A stretch of 64,000 nt of DNA from Azonexus hydrophilus (GCF_001956855.1 NZ_MTHD01000003.1:62001-126000); one strand, 5' to 3'. Shown: positions 45,295 to 53,851, counted from the stretch's first letter. Made by a program: numbers and translations. Notes: generated by a model from the letters alone, not told the origin.

Positions 45295-45333
45295 AAAAAA
45301 GATAAAGCCGCCGGCTTTTAAGGGCGGGCGGCT
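45295..45333 (-). terminator. Attenuator-like hairpin between rpsU and yqeY
   Basis: AGCCGCC (45306-45312) pairs with GGCGGCT (45327-45333) in a GC-rich stem. On the minus strand six T residues (45295-45300) follow within 5 bases of the stem; on the plus strand TCTTTTT follows. In E. coli a partial terminator between rpsU and dnaG keeps primase levels low, and this hairpin probably does the same. Confidence 0.72.
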
Positions 45334-45360
45334 CTTTTTGTGCGGCAAAGGCGTACTCGA

Positions 45361-45573
45361 TCAGTACATCTTCGGCGGCAGGGTCAGGCTGCGGAGGCGC
45401 TTGTTCTGGCGTTTGACGGCAGCAGCAGCCTTGCGCTTGCGCTCGGCGGTGGGCTTTTCGTAAAACTCACGGGCGCGCAGCTCGGTCAGGAGGCCAGTCT
45501 TTTCGACAGTGCGCTTGAAGCGGCGGATGGCCACTTCGAACGGCTCGTTTTCCTTGACACGAATGTTCGGCAT
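45361..45573 (-). CDS. rpsU: 30S ribosomal protein S21
   Basis: S21 is a small basic ribosomal protein near the anti-Shine-Dalgarno region of 16S rRNA. The 70-residue sequence begins [20 protein letters not shown] and ends in a basic tail. ATG 45573 is preceded by GGAAGGGGGTGAT, a strong ribosome-binding site with a somewhat long spacer. It is the first gene of rpsU-yqeY-dnaG-rpoD and is transcribed from a predicted promoter at 45664-45693. Confidence 0.97.
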   Translation of the reverse strand: MPNIRVKENEPFEVAIRRFKRTVEKTGLLTELRAREFYEKPTAERKRKAAAAVKRQNKRLRSLTLPPKMY

Positions 45574-45663
45574 ATAAATCACCCCCTTCCGTTAGGCGCC
45601 TGCCAGGTCAAGTAAACGGCAGTGCGCGCAAAAATTGTTTCCGCATTCAGCGGACAGCCAAAC

Positions 45664-45693
45664 ATTCTATGCGAGAAAAGCTTTGTCGATCAA
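45664..45693 (-). promoter_or_regulatory. Promoter of the rpsU-yqeY-dnaG-rpoD operon
   Basis: On the minus strand TTGATC (45693-45688) and TAGAAT (45669-45664) are 18 bases apart. Transcription would start near 45657, about 85 bases before rpsU. The divergent tsaD gene starts at 45712. Confidence 0.6.
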
Positions 45694-45711
45694 GTGTTAA
45701 AATGCGATCCC

Positions 45712-46740
45712 ATGCTGATCCTTGGTATTGAATCTTCCTGCGACGAAACCGGCATCGCGCTTTACGACAGTGAAGCCGGCCTGTTGTCGCACGCCCTGCA
45801 TTCGCAGGTGGCGATGCACGCCGAATATGGTGGTGTCGTTCCCGAACTGGCGTCGCGCGACCATATCCGGCGCGTGGTTCCGCTGTTGCGGTCGACGCTC
45901 GAAAAAGCCGGAAAATCGCTGACCGCCATCGATGCCGTCGCTTACACCCGCGGTCCCGGCCTGTCCGGCGCGCTGCTGGTCGGTTGCGCCTTTGCCGAGG
46001 CGCTGGCGCTGGCGCTCGACAAGCCGACCATCCCGGTGCATCACCTCGAAGGGCATCTGCTGTCGCCGCTGTTGTCCGCTGACCCGCCGACTTTCCCTTT
46101 TGTCGCTTTGCTGGTCTCCGGCGGGCACACGCAATTGATGAAGGTGACTGGCGTCGGCGAGTACGAACTGCTCGGCGAGACGCTCGATGACGCGGCCGGC
46201 GAGGCTTTCGACAAGAGTGCCAAGCTGCTCGGTTTGCCTTATCCCGGTGGCGCGCTGCTGTCGCAACTGGCCGAGCGCGGCGATCCGGAGAAATACACGC
46301 TGCCGCGGCCGATGCTGCATTCCGGCGATCTCAGTTTCAGCTTTTCCGGGCTGAAGACGGCCGTGCTGACCCTGGTGCGTGAGCAGGACGAACCGCTGGC
46401 CGACGAATTCAAGGCCGATGCCGCGCGCGCTTTCCAGGAAGCCATCGTCGAGGTGCTGGTGAAGAAGTCGTTGAAGGCGCTGAAGCAGACTGGCCTCAAG
46501 CACCTGGTCGTGGCCGGCGGCGTCGGCGCCAACCGGCAGTTGCGGTCAACGCTCGACGCCGAGGCAAAACGCAAACGCTTCCGCGTCTATTATCCGGAGC
46601 TGGAATTCTGCACCGACAACGGCGCGATGATCGCGCTGGCCGGTTGCCTGCGCCTGCAGGCCGGCACGCCGGCCAAGCGGGCCGGCGAGTTCTCGGTGCA
46701 GCCGCGCTGGCCGCTGATGCAGATGTCGTCGACGTCATAG
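45712..46740 (+). CDS. tsaD: tRNA N6-threonylcarbamoyladenosine transferase subunit
   Basis: TsaD, with TsaB and TsaE, transfers the threonylcarbamoyl group to A37 of ANN-decoding tRNAs. The 342-residue ASKHA protein begins [18 protein letters not shown] and has the metal-binding [39 protein letters not shown] and [15 protein letters not shown] 45712 gives the standard N-terminus. It diverges from rpsU and lies 9 bases ahead of corA. Confidence 0.97.
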   Translation: MLILGIESSCDETGIALYDSEAGLLSHALHSQVAMHAEYGGVVPELASRDHIRRVVPLLRSTLEKAGKSLTAIDAVAYTRGPGLSGALLVGCAFAEALALALDKPTIPVHHLEGHLLSPLLSADPPTFPFVALLVSGGHTQLMKVTGVGEYELLGETLDDAAGEAFDKSAKLLGLPYPGGALLSQLAERGDPEKYTLPRPMLHSGDLSFSFSGLKTAVLTLVREQDEPLADEFKADAARAFQEAIVEVLVKKSLKALKQTGLKHLVVAGGVGANRQLRSTLDAEAKRKRFRVYYPELEFCTDNGAMIALAGCLRLQAGTPAKRAGEFSVQPRWPLMQMSSTS

Positions 46741-46749
46741 GATTGCCGC

Positions 46750-47715
46750 ATGCTGATCAATTGTGTTGCTTACGAAAATGGCTCGCGCCTGACCGAACTG
46801 CCCATCGACGACATCAGCGATTACCTGCAACGGCCGGGCTGCTTCGTCTGGGTAGCGCTGCGCGATGCGTCGCCGGAAGAACTCGACAAGATGCAGGAGG
46901 AGTTCGGCCTGCACGAACTGGCGGTCGAGGATGCGCGCCACGGGCACCAGCGACCGAAGATCGAGGAGTACGACGATTCGGTGTTCGCTGTCATGCACTT
47001 GGTCGAGCCGGAAGACGACGAGTACAACCTGGGGGAGCTCAATGTCTTCATCGGCAGCAATTACGTGTTGTCGGTACGCAACCGCAGTCAGCAGAATTTC
47101 CTCGGTGTCCGCGCCCGCTGCGAACGTGAGCCGCATCTGCTTAGCCACGGGCCGGCATTCGTCTTCTACGCGTTGATGGACGCTGTTGTCGACCGCTATT
47201 TTCCGGTGGTCGATCAGCTTGAGTCCGAGCTGGAAACCATCGAGGAAAAGATCTTTGTCGAGGGCGCGGCGCGCAACAACATCGAGCGCCTGTATGCCCT
47301 GAAACGCAAGGTGATGCAGCTCAAGCACGTGGTTGCGCCGTTGATGGAAGTGGCCGGCAAGTTGTCCGGTGGGCGCGGGCCGGCCTGTTGCGCCAACAGT
47401 CGCGACTACTTCCGCGACGTCTACGACCACCTGGTGCGTCTCGATGCGTCGATCGATACCATTCGTGAAACGATCGGGACCGCGATCCAGGTGAACCTGT
47501 CGATGGTGGCCATTGGTGACAGCGAGGTAAGCAAGCGTCTCGCCGCCTGGGCCGGGATCTTCGCCGTGGCGACGGCATTCGCCGGCATCTGGGGGATGAA
47601 CTTCCAGTACATGCCGGAACTCGACTGGAAATACGGTTATCCCGCGGCCCTGCTGGCGATTGCCGGAACCTGCGTCATCCTCTACCGGCGCTTCAAGCGG
47701 GCTGGCTGGCTGTAG
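46750..47715 (+). CDS. corA: Magnesium/cobalt transporter CorA
   Basis: CorA forms a pentameric Mg2+ channel in the inner membrane. The 321-residue protein has a large cytoplasmic N-terminal funnel (LHELAVEDARHGHQRPKIEEYD is split over its early part), a long helix, and two C-terminal membrane helices. The signature GMN occurs in FAGIWGMNFQYMP near residue 285. Its last 23 bases are overlapped by the tiny Cys-rich gene on the other strand. Confidence 0.94.
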   Translation: MLINCVAYENGSRLTELPIDDISDYLQRPGCFVWVALRDASPEELDKMQEEFGLHELAVEDARHGHQRPKIEEYDDSVFAVMHLVEPEDDEYNLGELNVFIGSNYVLSVRNRSQQNFLGVRARCEREPHLLSHGPAFVFYALMDAVVDRYFPVVDQLESELETIEEKIFVEGAARNNIERLYALKRKVMQLKHVVAPLMEVAGKLSGGRGPACCANSRDYFRDVYDHLVRLDASIDTIRETIGTAIQVNLSMVAIGDSEVSKRLAAWAGIFAVATAFAGIWGMNFQYMPELDWKYGYPAALLAIAGTCVILYRRFKRAGWL

Positions 47716-47836
47716 CCGTTGGCCGGCGCAGGAAAATCACGCATTTTTCGCGGTCGACCGCAGCAATGCGCGATTTCTTGCGTTCCGGACACTTCTTGCA
47801 GCGCGGTTTGCTGCCGCAGCAGCCTTTCTTGCCCAT
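47693..47836 (-). CDS. 47-residue basic, Cys-rich small protein
   Basis: A short frame from ATG 47836 to TGA 47693-47695. The N-terminal half has five Cys in a metal-site-like pattern: GKKGCCGSKPRCKKCPERKK (two adjacent Cys, then Cys-X2-Cys) and one more in DREKCVIF. The rest is basic. The ribosome-binding GAGGA overlaps the stop codon of the 30-residue gene upstream, which argues that the two are translated in tandem. It overlaps the 3' end of corA antisense by 23 bases. No family is recognised; a metal-binding role is inferred from the Cys pattern and from a regulatory site shared with the ZIP gene. Confidence 0.5.
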   Translation of the reverse strand: MGKKGCCGSKPRCKKCPERKKSRIAAVDREKCVIFLRRPTATASQPA

Positions 47837-47848
47837 GGGCCGGCGTCC

Positions 47849-47941
47849 TCAGTAATTGACCGGTAGTCCGGCCAGGATTTCGGCGTAGCTCTCCCAGCTG
47901 AGTTCTTCGTCGATCAGGCGGTGGATGAAACGGGCAATCAT
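47849..47941 (-). CDS. 30-residue small protein
   Basis: A very short frame, ATG 47941 to TGA 47849-47851, preceded by AAGGAG at a good distance (6-7 bases). The first half (IARFIHRLIDEELSWESY) could form an amphipathic helix; the tail is AEILAGLPVNY. It precedes the Cys-rich small gene by 12 bases. A composite site at 48011-48047, upstream of its start, is also found upstream of the ZIP transporter. No relatives are recognised; coding status rests on the ribosome-binding site, the tandem arrangement and the plausible peptide. Confidence 0.5.
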   Translation of the reverse strand: MIARFIHRLIDEELSWESYAEILAGLPVNY

Positions 47942-48010
47942 GGTGTGCTCCTTCTGCGTGTTGTCCGGGGCGACGGCCCCGATGACTGCAGTTTAAGAAG
48001 CGGCGTGCCG

Positions 48011-48047
48011 TTGATCCAATCGATTGTCGGTATCCGCTCGATTGCCG
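48011..48047. promoter_or_regulatory. Composite operator-like site upstream of the two small genes
   Basis: TTGATCCAATCGATTG (48011-48026), then 13 bases, then GATTGCCG (48040-48047). The same two blocks at the same spacing occur at 50004-50040 upstream of the ZIP gene, with one mismatch in 24 defined bases. Here it lies 70 bases upstream of the 30-residue gene and downstream of plsY. A GGGGC/GCCCC hairpin (near 47968-47980) lies between it and the gene. Confidence 0.6.
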
Positions 48048-48060
48048 GCTGCTATCGATT

Positions 48061-48669
48061 TCAGCCCTTCTTCTTGCTGCCGATCCTGCTTTCCTGGCCG
48101 GCCATCAGGCGCTGCAGGTTCTGCCAGTGCTTGATGATCAGGGCCAGGGCGATGATGCCGACGACGGCGAACTGGCCGTCGGTTCCGTGCATCAGCGCCG
48201 AATACAGCGGTGCGGTGGCGGCGGCGATCAGCGCCGCGAGCGACGAGTAGCGCGAGATGTAGGCAACCAGCAGCCAGGTGCCGAGCACCATCAGGCCGAG
48301 GATGGGATCGAGCGCGAGCAGCACGCCGGCGGCGGTGGCAACGCCCTTGCCGCCCTTGAACTTGAGGAAGACCGGGAACAGGTGGCCGAAGAAGACGGCC
48401 AGTGCGACGAGGCCGATCAGTGCGTTGGAGAGGCCGGCCTGTTGCGCGGCGAAGACCGCGACCCAGCCCTTGAGGGCATCGCCGAGCAGCGTGAACAGTG
48501 CGGCTTTCTTGTTGCCGCTGCGCAGCACATTGGTGGCGCCGGGGTTGCCGGAGCCATAGGTGCGGGGGTCGGCGAGGCCGAACAGCTTCGATGAAATCAT
48601 CGCGAAGGGCACGGAGCCGAGCAGGTAGGCGGCGAGGATAACCGGAATCGGGGCAAGGACGGTTTGCAT
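48061..48669 (-). CDS. plsY: Acyl phosphate:glycerol-3-phosphate acyltransferase
   Basis: PlsY makes lysophosphatidate from acyl phosphate and glycerol-3-phosphate in the inner membrane. The 202-residue protein has about six membrane helices and the family motifs GSGNPGATNVLR, KFKGGKGVATAAGVL and a third block around YISRYSSLAAL. ATG 48669 gives the usual N-terminus. It diverges from folB across 67 bases. Confidence 0.95.
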   Translation of the reverse strand: MQTVLAPIPVILAAYLLGSVPFAMISSKLFGLADPRTYGSGNPGATNVLRSGNKKAALFTLLGDALKGWVAVFAAQQAGLSNALIGLVALAVFFGHLFPVFLKFKGGKGVATAAGVLLALDPILGLMVLGTWLLVAYISRYSSLAALIAAATAPLYSALMHGTDGQFAVVGIIALALIIKHWQNLQRLMAGQESRIGSKKKG

Positions 48670-48736
48670 GGTCGGCAGTCGGGGGTGGGGTACAATCGCG
48701 GCGAATTTTACACCCCGTGTTACGGTCGACCGCCAA

Positions 48737-49087
48737 ATGGACATCATTTTCATCGAAGAACTGCGCGCTGAAACGTGGATAGGCATCTATCCGCGCGAGA
48801 AAGCCGTCGCGCAGACGGTCGAAATCACGCTGCAGATCGGGGTTTCCACCGCCTCCGCCGGGGCCAGCGACGACATCCGCGATACCGTGGACTACGCGGT
48901 CGTCGTCGAGCGCCTGCGCAAGGATCTGGCGGCCAGCCATTTCAACCTGCTGGAAAAGCTGACCGAGCACATCGCCACCTGGCTGCTGGAAAATTTCGCC
49001 GCGCAGTGGGTCCGCGTCTCGGTCGCCAAGCTGGGCATGATGCCCGGCGTCAAGCGCGTCGGCGTGGTCATCGAGCGCTCGATCTAG
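48737..49087 (+). CDS. folB: Dihydroneopterin aldolase
   Basis: FolB converts 7,8-dihydroneopterin to 6-hydroxymethyl-7,8-dihydropterin in folate synthesis. The 116-residue protein has FIEELRAETWIGIYPREK, the DTVDYAVVVERL block and NLLEKLTEHIATWLL with the catalytic Glu/Lys region. ATG 48737 is used. A TACAAT element lies in the 67-base divergent region. Its stop overlaps the ZIP gene stop through CTAG. Confidence 0.93.
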   Translation: MDIIFIEELRAETWIGIYPREKAVAQTVEITLQIGVSTASAGASDDIRDTVDYAVVVERLRKDLAASHFNLLEKLTEHIATWLLENFAAQWVRVSVAKLGMMPGVKRVGVVIERSI

Positions 49088-49959
49088 ATTCCCACCGCCA
49101 GCGTCGTCATCACCGCGAAACCGGCGATCAGGCCGGCGGTGCCGGCAGCTTCGCGCCCGGGGCGGTGCGAGGCCGGGATCAGTTCGTGGCTGACCACCCA
49201 CAGCATCGCGCCGGCTGCAGCCGCCAGAGCGAGCGGCAACGCGGCCCCGGCCGTGCTGCTGGCGATCACCCCGAACAAGCCGCCGACCGGTTCGACCAGG
49301 CCGGTGGCCAGCGCCATCGCCGCCGCGCGCCACGGGCCGGCGCCGAGGGCGACCATCGCGCTGGCGACGATCCAGCCTTCCGGCACGTTCTGAATGGCGA
49401 TGCCGAGGGTCATCCCGTGATCGACGCCGGCCGCTGCCGAGACGCCGACGGCGAGACCTTCAGGAATGTTGTGCAGGGCGATGGCGGCGACGACAAGGCC
49501 GATGTGCGGCATCACCTTGCTCGCTTCAACTGATTCGACGTGGCTATGTTCGGTCCGCTTGTCCATCAAGTGCATCATCGCCGCGCCGGCCAGCAGGGCG
49601 GCAGCAGTGGCCACGCCGAGGCTCCACGGCGTGCCGCTGGCGGCGACGGTCTGGACGGCAGGCACGAGCAGCGAAAATACGCTGGCGGCGAGCATCATGC
49701 CGCCGGCGAGGCCGAGCATCGGTGCCATCAGGCGTTCTTGCGGTCGACGCATGAAAAGTACCGGAATTGCCCCGAGCCCGGTGGCCAGGCCGGCAAACAG
49801 ACTGGCCTGGAGGCCGGTGAGGGCCATCGGGTGGGTCGAGAACCAGAGCACGGCTTGCTCGATGCCGAAGACGAGGGCGACGGCAGCCATCGCGATGCCG
49901 ATCCACAGGTGCTTGCGGGCGGCGGGTCTGGCGTAGTGGCGAACGACGATCTGGGTCAT
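49084..49959 (-). CDS. ZIP-family divalent metal transporter
   Basis: A 291-residue membrane protein with about eight helices. Helices 4 and 5 carry the metal-binding motifs ALHNIPEGLAVG and QNVPEGW, and a His/Glu loop (KRTEHSHVESVE) lies between helices 3 and 4. Members such as ZupT import Zn2+, Fe2+ or Mn2+; the substrate here is unknown. ATG 49959 is chosen over the longer frame, which would run through the operator region. Upstream lies a cluster of TCAAT/ATTGA half-sites (50000-50034) and a composite site shared with two tiny genes. Confidence 0.87.
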   Translation of the reverse strand: MTQIVVRHYARPAARKHLWIGIAMAAVALVFGIEQAVLWFSTHPMALTGLQASLFAGLATGLGAIPVLFMRRPQERLMAPMLGLAGGMMLAASVFSLLVPAVQTVAASGTPWSLGVATAAALLAGAAMMHLMDKRTEHSHVESVEASKVMPHIGLVVAAIALHNIPEGLAVGVSAAAGVDHGMTLGIAIQNVPEGWIVASAMVALGAGPWRAAAMALATGLVEPVGGLFGVIASSTAGAALPLALAAAAGAMLWVVSHELIPASHRPGREAAGTAGLIAGFAVMTTLAVGI

Positions 49960-49999
49960 GGCTTTCTCCTGGCGATGGAGGAACTTTAGGCCGTGACCG

Positions 50000-50040
50000 T
50001 CAATTGATCCAATCAATTGAGTCAATGGTATTGATTGCCG
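50000..50040. promoter_or_regulatory. Operator-like repeat cluster upstream of the ZIP transporter
   Basis: TCAATTGA occurs twice (50000-50007 and 50013-50020), followed by TCAATGGTATTGA (50022-50034). The block TTGATCCAATCAATTG (50004-50019) plus GATTGCCG (50033-50040) repeats the composite site at 48011-48047 with identical spacing. It lies about 45 bases upstream of the ZIP start codon. Confidence 0.62.
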
Positions 50041-50047
50041 TTAGGTA

Positions 50048-52384
50048 TCAATTCGCCGGCGGCAGCCAGCGTTGCAGTGCGGCAAAAAGCCTTTCCGGGA
50101 CGATGGGTTTGCCGATGTGATCGTTCATTCCCGCAGCCAGGCAGTCGCGCCGGTCTTCGTCGAAGGCATTGGCCGTCATTGCCAGGATCGGGGTGTCCGC
50201 ATAGCCGGGCAGGCGGCGGATCGCCCGGGTCGCGTCAAGCCCGTTGAGCCGCGGCATCTGGACGTCCATCAGGATCAGCGCGTAGTGCTGGCGGCTGGCC
50301 ATTTCCAGCGCCTGCTGGCCATCCTCGGCAACGTCTGCGGCCAGCATGACTTCTTCGAGCAGCGCCAGCGACACCTCGCGGTTGATCGGTTCATCCTCGA
50401 CCAGCAGGACCCGCGTGCCGGCGTGTGCGCACCGGATATCCTGCTCCGGTGGCGTGCTGCTGTCGCCGGTGGGGGCTGGGACAGCTTGCCGATTCTCCCG
50501 CAGGCGGACGGTGAAGCAGAAGGTACTGCCGCGTCCCGGTTCGCTGTCGACGCCGACGTCACCATGCATCAGGCCGATCAGGCGCTTGCTGATGGCCAGG
50601 CCGAGGCCGGTACCGCCGTATTTGCGGGTCATCGAATTGTCGGCCTGCTCGAAAGCAGTGAACAGGCGGCACTTGGCTTCCGGCGCAATGCCGATGCCGG
50701 TATCGATGACCTCGAAACGCAGCCGGATCGTCGCGTCGTTGTCGTGCTGGCGACGAATGCGCAGCGTGACGCTGCCGTGTTCGGTGAACTTGATGGCATT
50801 ACCGGTGAAATTGAGCAGGATCTGCCCCAGACGTACCGGATCGCCGAGCAGGTTGAGGCGGTCAAGCTCGGGCGAGCGGTCGATGATCAGTTCGAGGCCC
50901 TTGTCGAGCGCCCGGTTGCCGATCAGGCTGGTCACGTTCTCGATCACTTCGCCGAGCTGGAAGGGCGACTCGGCTAGCTCCATGCGCCCGGCCTCGATCT
51001 TTGACAGGTCGAGGATGTCGTTGATGACCGACAACAGGTGCATCGACGCCTGATCGATCTTGGCCAGCTGCGCGCGCAGCTTGTCGTCCTCGACGTGGCG
51101 CAGCAGCATGCCGGTCATGCCCATGATGGCGTTCATCGGGGTGCGCAGTTCGTGGCTCATGTTGGCCAGGAAGGTGCTTTTCGCCCGGTTTGCGGCTTCT
51201 GCCAGGTCGCGTGCCTGTTGCAGGTCAAGCGTGCGCAGGCGGACTTCGTGTTCCAGTTCGTCCTTGTGGTGGGCGAGAACCAGTTCGGCCTGCTTGCGTT
51301 CGGTGATGTCGGTGGAAATGCCGCACAGTGCGTAGATCTTGCCGCTGTCGTCGCGCAGGGGCAGTTTCACGGTCCAGTAGGTACCCTTGCGGGGGCTGTG
51401 CACATCGACGTTGTTTTCTTCGAGGTGGATGGTTTCGCCGTATTTCAGCACGCGCGCATCGTTGGCCTGCAATTGCCTGAACGTGTTGGCATCGAAGAAG
51501 CGGCTGTCGTCCTGGCCGACGATTTCAGCCAATGTCGCCCGGAACAATTCGCGCACCGGGCGGTTGGCGTAGAGATAGCGACCGTCCACATCCTTCAGGT
51601 AGATGTAGGCGCTGACGTTGTCGAGTATCGTCGCGTGCCGGGCTTCGCTGTTGCGCAGTTCGGTTTCGCGCCGGGCCAGTGCGTCAAGCATGGCATTGAC
51701 CGCATGCCCGAGATGGCTGGCTTCATCCTCGCCGGCGAGCTGGACGCGCAGGCTGTTGTCGCCGGCCTCGACGGCATCGGCGACCTGCTGGATGGCATCC
51801 AGGCGGCGCGTCAGGTAGCGCCCGGCGACGAGGGCAAAGCTGATGCTGAGAACGACCGCAAGCAGCGCGTAGAGCATGCCGTTGCGCTGGATGCGCGCCA
51901 GCTCCGACTTGATCAGGCCGTCGCCAAGGCCGATGCGCAGCCAGCCGATCTGCGCGTTTTCCAGGCGGATCGGGCTGGCCGCATCGACGATCCGGCGGGT
52001 ACGCTGCAGGATGCGCGTGGCCGATTCATTCGGCAGGTCGTCAAGATAGAGCCCGCGCCGGGACTTGTCGCTGTGGGCGAGGATTTTGCCCTGCATGTCG
52101 AGGACGATGGCGTGGCGCAGATCCGGGTAGCTGCCCAGGCCATCGACGATTTCCTGCAATCCGGCGTAATCACGGGCAGCCACCCAGATGGCCGCCGATT
52201 TGCCGACGCTTTCCGTCAGCGCGATGGCCTGGAGCGACTGCTGTTCCATGAGCAGTTTTTCCTGCTGGCGGGTGGTGTCGTAGACGAACAGCAGCATCGT
52301 CACGCCGACCACCAGCCCCATGCCGACGCTGAGCTGGCGACGCAGGGTGCCGGCCAGCCAGTGGCGCAGGCGATCGCGAATCAT
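50048..52384 (-). CDS. Hybrid sensor histidine kinase (periplasmic sensor, HAMP, PAS, HisKA, HATPase, receiver)
   Basis: A 778-residue membrane sensor. Helices lie at about 18-38 and 172-192 with a periplasmic domain between. HAMP follows (YLTRRLDAIQQVADAVEAGD), then a PAS domain (about 250-370), HisKA SHELRTPMNAIMGM (His near 412), HATPase with NFTGNAIKFTEHG, DTGIGI and GGTGLGLAI, and a receiver with VLLVEDEPINRE and LILMDVQMPRLNG (Asp near 708). It overlaps the upstream PhnD-like binding-protein gene by ATGA, which strongly suggests a functional pair. No Hpt or output gene is adjacent. Confidence 0.93.
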   Translation of the reverse strand: MIRDRLRHWLAGTLRRQLSVGMGLVVGVTMLLFVYDTTRQQEKLLMEQQSLQAIALTESVGKSAAIWVAARDYAGLQEIVDGLGSYPDLRHAIVLDMQGKILAHSDKSRRGLYLDDLPNESATRILQRTRRIVDAASPIRLENAQIGWLRIGLGDGLIKSELARIQRNGMLYALLAVVLSISFALVAGRYLTRRLDAIQQVADAVEAGDNSLRVQLAGEDEASHLGHAVNAMLDALARRETELRNSEARHATILDNVSAYIYLKDVDGRYLYANRPVRELFRATLAEIVGQDDSRFFDANTFRQLQANDARVLKYGETIHLEENNVDVHSPRKGTYWTVKLPLRDDSGKIYALCGISTDITERKQAELVLAHHKDELEHEVRLRTLDLQQARDLAEAANRAKSTFLANMSHELRTPMNAIMGMTGMLLRHVEDDKLRAQLAKIDQASMHLLSVINDILDLSKIEAGRMELAESPFQLGEVIENVTSLIGNRALDKGLELIIDRSPELDRLNLLGDPVRLGQILLNFTGNAIKFTEHGSVTLRIRRQHDNDATIRLRFEVIDTGIGIAPEAKCRLFTAFEQADNSMTRKYGGTGLGLAISKRLIGLMHGDVGVDSEPGRGSTFCFTVRLRENRQAVPAPTGDSSTPPEQDIRCAHAGTRVLLVEDEPINREVSLALLEEVMLAADVAEDGQQALEMASRQHYALILMDVQMPRLNGLDATRAIRRLPGYADTPILAMTANAFDEDRRDCLAAGMNDHIGKPIVPERLFAALQRWLPPAN

Positions 52385-53292
52385 GGTGCCTCCACAGGCC
52401 GGACATCCCGTTCAAAATTTTTAATGTATTCAGTGACCTGTGCGTAGCTGGCATCGTCAGCGGGGTGAAAGCGGGGCGTCCCCATGCCGGCGAGAATGTG
52501 TTGTCCGGCATCGTTGGCGGCCAGCTCAAGCAGGATCTGGCGGACCTGTCCGGCGATGTCGGCGGCGACATCGTCGCGCACCATCACCGAGTTGTTCAGC
52601 AGCGGCGGCGTTTCCCAGATCACTTCCAGTTGTGCCGCCTCGGTCGGGTGGTCCTGCTGGAACAGGCGCCAAGGCGGCGGCCAGGTGGCGCCGGCAGCGG
52701 TCTGGCCGAGATAGACATTCATGATCGACGATTCTTGCGAACCGACGTAGATATTGCTGATCTCCTTGTTCACGTCGATGCCATGGCTGTGCAGGAAGTA
52801 CTGCGGCATGATGCTGGCCGCCAGTGCGGTCGGTGACGGATAGCTGACGGCCTTGCCGCGCAGGTCGCGTGGCTGGCGGATGCCGCCATCCTTGCGCACG
52901 ATGAAGATGCCCTTGAAATCCTCGGCATCGCCAGCCATGGCGATGACCCGGTAGCCGACCTTGATGGCCTCGATCGATTGCCAGGGATTGGGCAGCAGGA
53001 ATTCCGGCTCGCGCTGGCGGAATTTTTCCTCGTAGGCACGGTAATCGCGGGAGGCTTCGAGCTCGAAACGCTGTCCGGGAATGCGAGCATTGAGCAGATC
53101 GATCAGCGGCTGATAGGCCTCGGCAAGCTTTTTCGGGTTGTGCAGCGGGTGGACCGCAAAACGCAAGGCAGGCAGAGACCCACTAGCCGGTGTCGTGCGG
53201 TAGTCGAGTCCGGCTTGTTCTTCGGGGGGCTGTCCGCATGCGCCCAGCGCCATCGCGAACAGCAATCCTGTCAGCATGCCTGGCAGTTTCAT
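52381..53292 (-). CDS. PhnD-like periplasmic binding lipoprotein
   Basis: A 303-residue phosphate/phosphonate-type binding protein. A lipoprotein signal (LLFAMALGACGQPPEE, with Cys as lipid anchor) precedes the domain, which has LRFAVHPLHNPKKLAEAYQP, EFLLPNPWQSIEAIKVGY and GKAVSYPSPTALAAS. No transporter genes are near. The stop overlaps the hybrid kinase start by ATGA, so it most likely presents a ligand to that kinase. The ligand could be an oxyanion, but this is not determined. ATG 53292 gives the signal peptide; the longer frame overlaps ybaK. Confidence 0.85.
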   Translation of the reverse strand: MKLPGMLTGLLFAMALGACGQPPEEQAGLDYRTTPASGSLPALRFAVHPLHNPKKLAEAYQPLIDLLNARIPGQRFELEASRDYRAYEEKFRQREPEFLLPNPWQSIEAIKVGYRVIAMAGDAEDFKGIFIVRKDGGIRQPRDLRGKAVSYPSPTALAASIMPQYFLHSHGIDVNKEISNIYVGSQESSIMNVYLGQTAAGATWPPPWRLFQQDHPTEAAQLEVIWETPPLLNNSVMVRDDVAADIAGQVRQILLELAANDAGQHILAGMGTPRFHPADDASYAQVTEYIKNFERDVRPVEAP

Positions 53293-53359
53293 GTTTTTGG
53301 TCTTCCTCCCTGGAAAGACCTTAATCTGAAAATGCTGATGGAGCAAGCTGACTGCCAAT

Positions 53360-53851
53360 TCAGCTGGCGAGGGCCGCCTCGACACTTTTTGCGTTCAGCG
53401 TGCGCAGGATGTCGTGCGGGTGGATGCCGACCAGAAAACCGCGCTTGCCGCCGTTGATGTAGATCAGCGGCAGGTCGAGGATGCTTTTCTCGATGAATAC
53501 CGGCATTGTTTTTTTCGTGCCGAAGGGGCTGGTGCCGCCGACCAGGAAGCCGGTGTGCCGGTTGGCGACTTCCGGCTTGCACGGCTCGACCTTCTTGCAC
53601 GGAATCTGCCGCGCCAGTTCCTTGGTCGACACCTTGCAGTCGCCGTGCATCAGCACGATCAGCGGTTTGCTGTTTTCGTCCTCGAAAACCAGCGTCTTGA
53701 CCACGGCGTGTTCGTCGACGTTCAACTCGCGCGCTGAAACGCGGGTGCCGCCGTGTTCTTCGTAGGCGTAGAGGTGGGTTGAGAAAGCCACCTTGTTTGC
53801 TTTCAGGAACTTGGTGGCCTGGGTTTCCGGGGCGTGTTCGGATTTGCTCAT
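53360..53851 (-). CDS. ybaK: Cys-tRNA(Pro)/Cys-tRNA(Cys) deacylase
   Basis: YbaK hydrolyses mischarged Cys-tRNA(Pro). The 163-residue protein has the YbaK fold with LVFEDENSKPLIVLMHGDCKV split over its centre, the conserved GFLVGGTSPFGTKK, and IYINGGKRGFLVGIHP near the end. It starts at ATG 53851. It is separated by 67 bases from the PhnD-like gene and may share its transcript. Confidence 0.94.
   Translation of the reverse strand: MSKSEHAPETQATKFLKANKVAFSTHLYAYEEHGGTRVSARELNVDEHAVVKTLVFEDENSKPLIVLMHGDCKVSTKELARQIPCKKVEPCKPEVANRHTGFLVGGTSPFGTKKTMPVFIEKSILDLPLIYINGGKRGFLVGIHPHDILRTLNAKSVEAALAS

Noticed and set aside
50004..50016. FNR/ANR box upstream of the ZIP gene (TTGAT...ATCAA)
   Set aside because: The half-sites are separated by 3 bases, not the 4 of the FNR consensus, and the second copy (48011) has an imperfect half-site. 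A different regulator is more likely.
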